Origin: Aquabacter spiritensis
GTDB taxonomy: Bacteria > Pseudomonadota > Alphaproteobacteria > Rhizobiales > Xanthobacteraceae
Reading direction: 5' to 3'
DNA length: 64,000 nt
NCBI RefSeq assembly: GCF_004346185.1
Contig: NZ_SMAI01000007.1
Location: forward strand, 186,001 to 250,000
The position numbers and the translations under genes were made by a program. Positions within the stretch are counted from its first letter, which is position 1. Each line of letters starts with the position of its first letter. Under the pieces are notes generated by a model. It was not told where the DNA came from. It was given only the letters and a program-made list of their open reading frames with translations, and ran no database searches. Positions 61,632-64,000 of this stretch are shown here, one piece after another.

Positions 61632-62249
61632 GTGCCGCTTCCCGTCCGCACCCGCGAGACTGCCGACGAGACGCGCGAGCGGATTGCGCGGGTGGCGGAG
61701 GCGTTGTTCCGGCGGATGGGCTATGCCAAGACCGCGGTTGCAGACATCGCCGCCGAACTCGGCATGTCGCCGGCCAATGTCTATCGCTTCTTCCCCTCCA
61801 AGAACGCCATCGTCGAGGCGATCTGTTCGCGCTGCCTGACCGAGGTCGAGGCGCAGATCCGCGATATCATGGCCCGGCCGGTCCCGGCGCGTGCGCGCCT
61901 GTTCGACCTGTTCACCGCCATCCTCGCCTATCACCGCGCCAATTTCTTCACCGAGCGCCGCATCCACGACATGGTCCTGGTGGCGATCGAGGCGAATTGG
62001 ACGGCGATCGCGGCGCACAAGGATCGGGTGACGGAAGGCATCGCCGTCCTGCTTCGGGACGGCATCGCGGAAGGCACCTTCGTGCCCCACGACACCGACG
62101 CCGCGAGCCGGGTCCTTTCTGGCGCCATGGTGCGCTTCTGCCATCCGATCCTGATCGCCGAAGAGATCGACGCCGATCTCGAGGCGCGGCTGCACGCCAC
62201 GCTCGCCTTCCTGCTGCGCAGCGTCGAGGTGGACCGCACGCCGTTCTGA
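61632..62249 (+). CDS. TetR family transcriptional regulator of the RND pump
   Basis: The 205-residue protein starts at GTG 61632. It has the TetR helix-turn-helix (RIARVAEALFRRMGYAKTAVADIAAELGMSPANVYRFFPSKNAIVEAI, residues 15-65) and a helical C-terminal ligand domain. TetR proteins adjacent to RND genes usually repress the pump until a substrate binds. It is preceded and followed by the same inverted repeat, and a Rho-independent terminator separates it from the pump, so each has its own promoter. Confidence 0.93.
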   Translation: MPLPVRTRETADETRERIARVAEALFRRMGYAKTAVADIAAELGMSPANVYRFFPSKNAIVEAICSRCLTEVEAQIRDIMARPVPARARLFDLFTAILAYHRANFFTERRIHDMVLVAIEANWTAIAAHKDRVTEGIAVLLRDGIAEGTFVPHDTDAASRVLSGAMVRFCHPILIAEEIDADLEARLHATLAFLLRSVEVDRTPF

Positions 62250-62258
62250 CCGCGTTTC

Positions 62259-62283
62259 GCCGGGCCGTCCGCCCGGCTTTTTT
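62259..62283 (+). terminator. Rho-independent terminator after the TetR gene
   Basis: GCCGGGC-CGTCC-GCCCGGC is a perfect 7-bp stem with a 5-base loop followed by six T. It lies 10 bp past the TetR stop and ends 13 bp before the pump operator. Confidence 0.88.
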
Positions 62284-62295
62284 CTGCGTCGCGTG

Positions 62296-62317
62296 TGACG
62301 AAAGTCGAAGTTCGTCA
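62296..62317. promoter_or_regulatory. TetR operator, copy 2, before the RND pump operon
   Basis: TGACGA-N10-TCGTCA is identical in its arms and spacing to the core of copy 1 at 61572-61595, and lies 36 bp before the adaptor start. Together the two sites define the regulon of the neighbouring TetR gene. Confidence 0.75.
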
Positions 62318-62352
62318 GTCGCCACTCTTTAGACTTCAGGAGCTTGACGCCG

Positions 62353-63477
62353 ATGTCCGCCCCCGCCGCCCCTGTCCCCAGGGCCGCCCGCTTCGCCCTT
62401 CCGTTCTGGCGGCTGCTGCCGGGGCTCGGCGCAGCCGCCTTTCTCGCCGGCTGCGGCGACCCCGCGCCCGCCGAGCAGGCTGGTCCGCCGCCCCGCCCGG
62501 TCCAGGTGGTGGAGGTGGCGCTCGAGCCGGCAACCGCCGCCCGCAGCTTCGTCGGGGTGATCCGCGCGCGGCGCGAGATCGACCAGTCGTTCCGGGTCGG
62601 CGGCAAGCTGGCCGAACGGCGGGTCGAGGTCGGCGATACGGTCGCGGCAGGCCAGGTGATCGCCCGGCTCGATCCGGTGGACCTCGCGCTCCAGCTCGAA
62701 AGCGCCGAGGCGGAACTCGCCGCCGCGACCGCCGCGCTCGCCCAGACCGCCGCCGAGGACCAGCGCACCCGCACCCTCACCCAGCGCGGCTTCGCCTCGA
62801 CCGCCGATCTCGACCGCAAGTCGCTCGCCAAGGACGAGGCGGTGGGCCGGCTGGAGCGGGCGAAGCGCGCCCTCGATCTCGCCCGCAACCAGCATGCCTA
62901 TGCCGATCTCGTCGCCGCCGCCGACGGCGTCGTGGTGGCGGTTTCCGCCGAGCCCGGCCAGGTTCTGGTCTCCGGCCAGTCGGTCGCGCGGATCGCCCGG
63001 CTGGACGAGAAGGAGGCCGCCGTCGCGCTGCCCGAGACGGCGCTGGCCGAAGCCCGCGCGGCGCGGGCGACGGTCACCCTGTGGGCCGATCCCGGCCGCG
63101 CCTATGCCGCCCATCTGCGCGAACTCGCGCCCCAGGCGGAGACCGTCAGCCGCACCTATGCGGCACGCTTCGCTCTGGCGGACGCCGATCCGGCCATGGC
63201 GCTCGGCATGACCGCGACCGTCACCCTCACCCCGGCCGACGCCGCCCAGGTGGCGCGGCTGCCGCTCGCCGCAGTGTTCGACCGCGGCGCCGGCCCGCAC
63301 GTCTTCGTGGTCGATCCCGAGAGCCGGCGGATCGCGGCGCGCAAGGTCGCGGTCGCCGGCTATACCGCCGAGGCGGTGCTGATCGCGGACGGGCTCGCGC
63401 CCGGCGAACGGGTGGTGGCGATGGGCGTCCAGACCCTCGACCCCGGGCGCGCGGTGCGCACCGTGGCCGCGCGCTGA
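62353..63477 (+). CDS. RND efflux periplasmic adaptor (membrane fusion) lipoprotein
   Basis: The 374-residue protein has a lipoprotein signal (LGAAAFLAGC). The adaptor pattern follows: an N-terminal lipoyl half (ARREIDQSFRVGGKLAERRVEVGDTVAAGQVIARLDP), a helical hairpin (about residues 115-185), the second lipoyl half (DLVAAADGVVVAVSAEPGQVLVSGQ) and beta-barrel and membrane-proximal domains. ATG 62353 follows AGGAG by ten bases; a TTG at 62344 is too close to it. It links the inner membrane pump to an outer membrane channel. The RND gene follows 10 bp later. Confidence 0.93.
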   Translation: MSAPAAPVPRAARFALPFWRLLPGLGAAAFLAGCGDPAPAEQAGPPPRPVQVVEVALEPATAARSFVGVIRARREIDQSFRVGGKLAERRVEVGDTVAAGQVIARLDPVDLALQLESAEAELAAATAALAQTAAEDQRTRTLTQRGFASTADLDRKSLAKDEAVGRLERAKRALDLARNQHAYADLVAAADGVVVAVSAEPGQVLVSGQSVARIARLDEKEAAVALPETALAEARAARATVTLWADPGRAYAAHLRELAPQAETVSRTYAARFALADADPAMALGMTATVTLTPADAAQVARLPLAAVFDRGAGPHVFVVDPESRRIAARKVAVAGYTAEAVLIADGLAPGERVVAMGVQTLDPGRAVRTVAAR

Positions 63478-63487
63478 GGAGGCCGAG

Positions 63488-64000
63488 ATGGGGGCGTTCA
63501 ATCTCTCGGACTGGGCCATCCGCCACCGCGCGCTGACCCTGTTCGCCATCCTGCTTCTGGCCGCGTCCGGCACCTATGCCTATCTCAATCTCGGCCGCGC
63601 GGAGGATCCCTCCTTCACCATCAAGGTGATGGTGGTGAGCGCCGCCTGGCCCGGCGCCACCGCCGCGCAGATGCAGGAACAGGTCGCCGATCCGATCGAG
63701 AAGAAACTCCAGGCGCTCGGCCATCTCGACCGGGTGGAGAGCTATTCGCGCGCGGGTGTCACCTTCATCCAGGTGCTTCTGGAGGATTCGACCCCGGCCA
63801 GTGCGGTTCAGGATCTTTGGTATCAGGTGCGCAAGAAGGTCGGCGACATGCGCGGCGACCTGCCCTCCGGCGTCCTCGGACCGTTCTTCGACGACGAATA
63901 TGGCGACGTCTATTCCGCCCTCTATATGCTGTCGGGCGAGAAGGTCGGCCCGGCCGAGCTGAAGCGTCAGGCCGAGCTGATCCGCCAGAAGCTGCTGCGG
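63488..64000 (+). CDS. RND efflux transporter, AcrB/HAE1 family, 3' end outside the window
   Basis: The frame opens at ATG 63488, 10 bp after the adaptor stop, and remains open for 171 codons to the window edge. It begins with MGAFNLSDWAIRHRALTLFAI, the first membrane helix, then the conserved AEDPSFTIKVMVVSAAWPGATA and the PN1 porter start (IEKKLQALGHLDRVESYSRAG). RND pumps expel drugs or other small molecules using the proton gradient. Regulation is expected from the TetR site at 62296-62317. Confidence 0.93.
   Translation, partial: MGAFNLSDWAIRHRALTLFAILLLAASGTYAYLNLGRAEDPSFTIKVMVVSAAWPGATAAQMQEQVADPIEKKLQALGHLDRVESYSRAGVTFIQVLLEDSTPASAVQDLWYQVRKKVGDMRGDLPSGVLGPFFDDEYGDVYSALYMLSGEKVGPAELKRQAELIRQKLLR

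Overview
The window is very GC-rich, densely packed chromosomal DNA with almost no phage, insertion-sequence, tRNA or rRNA signal. The gene set fits an alphaproteobacterium, probably of the order Hyphomicrobiales: a single-chain GlnD, many CoA-ester catabolic genes, taurine-type and polar amino acid ABC transporters, Tat/lipoprotein L,D-transpeptidases and glycine-rich giant autotransporters. The assignment rests on gene content and style only; no marker gene was compared.

Layout. (1) 1-9.2 kb: a forward catabolic cluster for CoA esters and organic acids (end of an enoyl-CoA hydratase, a lactonase-like metallo-hydrolase, two MmgE/PrpD proteins, a PcaC-like protein, a 3-hydroxyisobutyrate dehydrogenase-like enzyme, a LysR regulator and a double class III CoA-transferase). 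(2) 9.6-11.6 kb: a BCCT betaine/choline transporter. (3) 11.7-17.4 kb, reverse: a cobalamin uptake operon (btuB-btuF-btuC-btuD plus an unknown gene) behind a clear cobalamin riboswitch. (4) 17.4-19.6 kb: a gene remnant followed by a visibly AT-richer island with a small secreted protein and an alpha-oxoamine synthase. (5) 20-24.6 kb: a KstD-like flavoprotein and an IclR regulator with matching operator-like sites, facing a hotdog dehydratase and an acyl-CoA dehydrogenase. (6) 24.7-33.2 kb, reverse: a GntR-headed operon with a taurine-type ABC transporter, a gamma-glutamyltransferase homologue, an amidohydrolase and a D-threonine aldolase-like enzyme, then a methyltransferase. (7) 33.5-36.3 kb: glnD. 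(8) 36.3-47.8 kb, reverse: a 3,455-residue autotransporter translationally coupled to a TIGR03032-type protein. (9) 48.1-51.4 kb, reverse: a four-gene polar amino acid ABC transporter. (10) 51.8-56.3 kb: a five-gene sulfur-relay-like cluster (TusA-like, DsrE-like, a membrane protein with a CVGC motif, an unrecognised exported protein, and a TusA-MetE fusion). (11) 56.4-61.3 kb: an MFS transporter, an L,D-transpeptidase-like lipoprotein, a metallo-hydrolase with divergent LysR, and a truncated isochorismatase. (12) 61.6-64 kb: a TetR regulator, an RND adaptor and the start of an RND pump, with the same inverted repeat before the regulator and before the pump operon.

The best candidate for an undescribed system is region 10. 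A stand-alone and a fused TusA-like domain share the same departure from the usual Cys-Pro motif, and the fused one is attached to a zinc-type thiol alkyltransferase domain with all four metal ligands visible. This suggests methyl or alkyl transfer to or from sulfur carried on a TusA domain. The autotransporter, with a five-unit higher-order repeat of about 950 bp, is the other outstanding structure.
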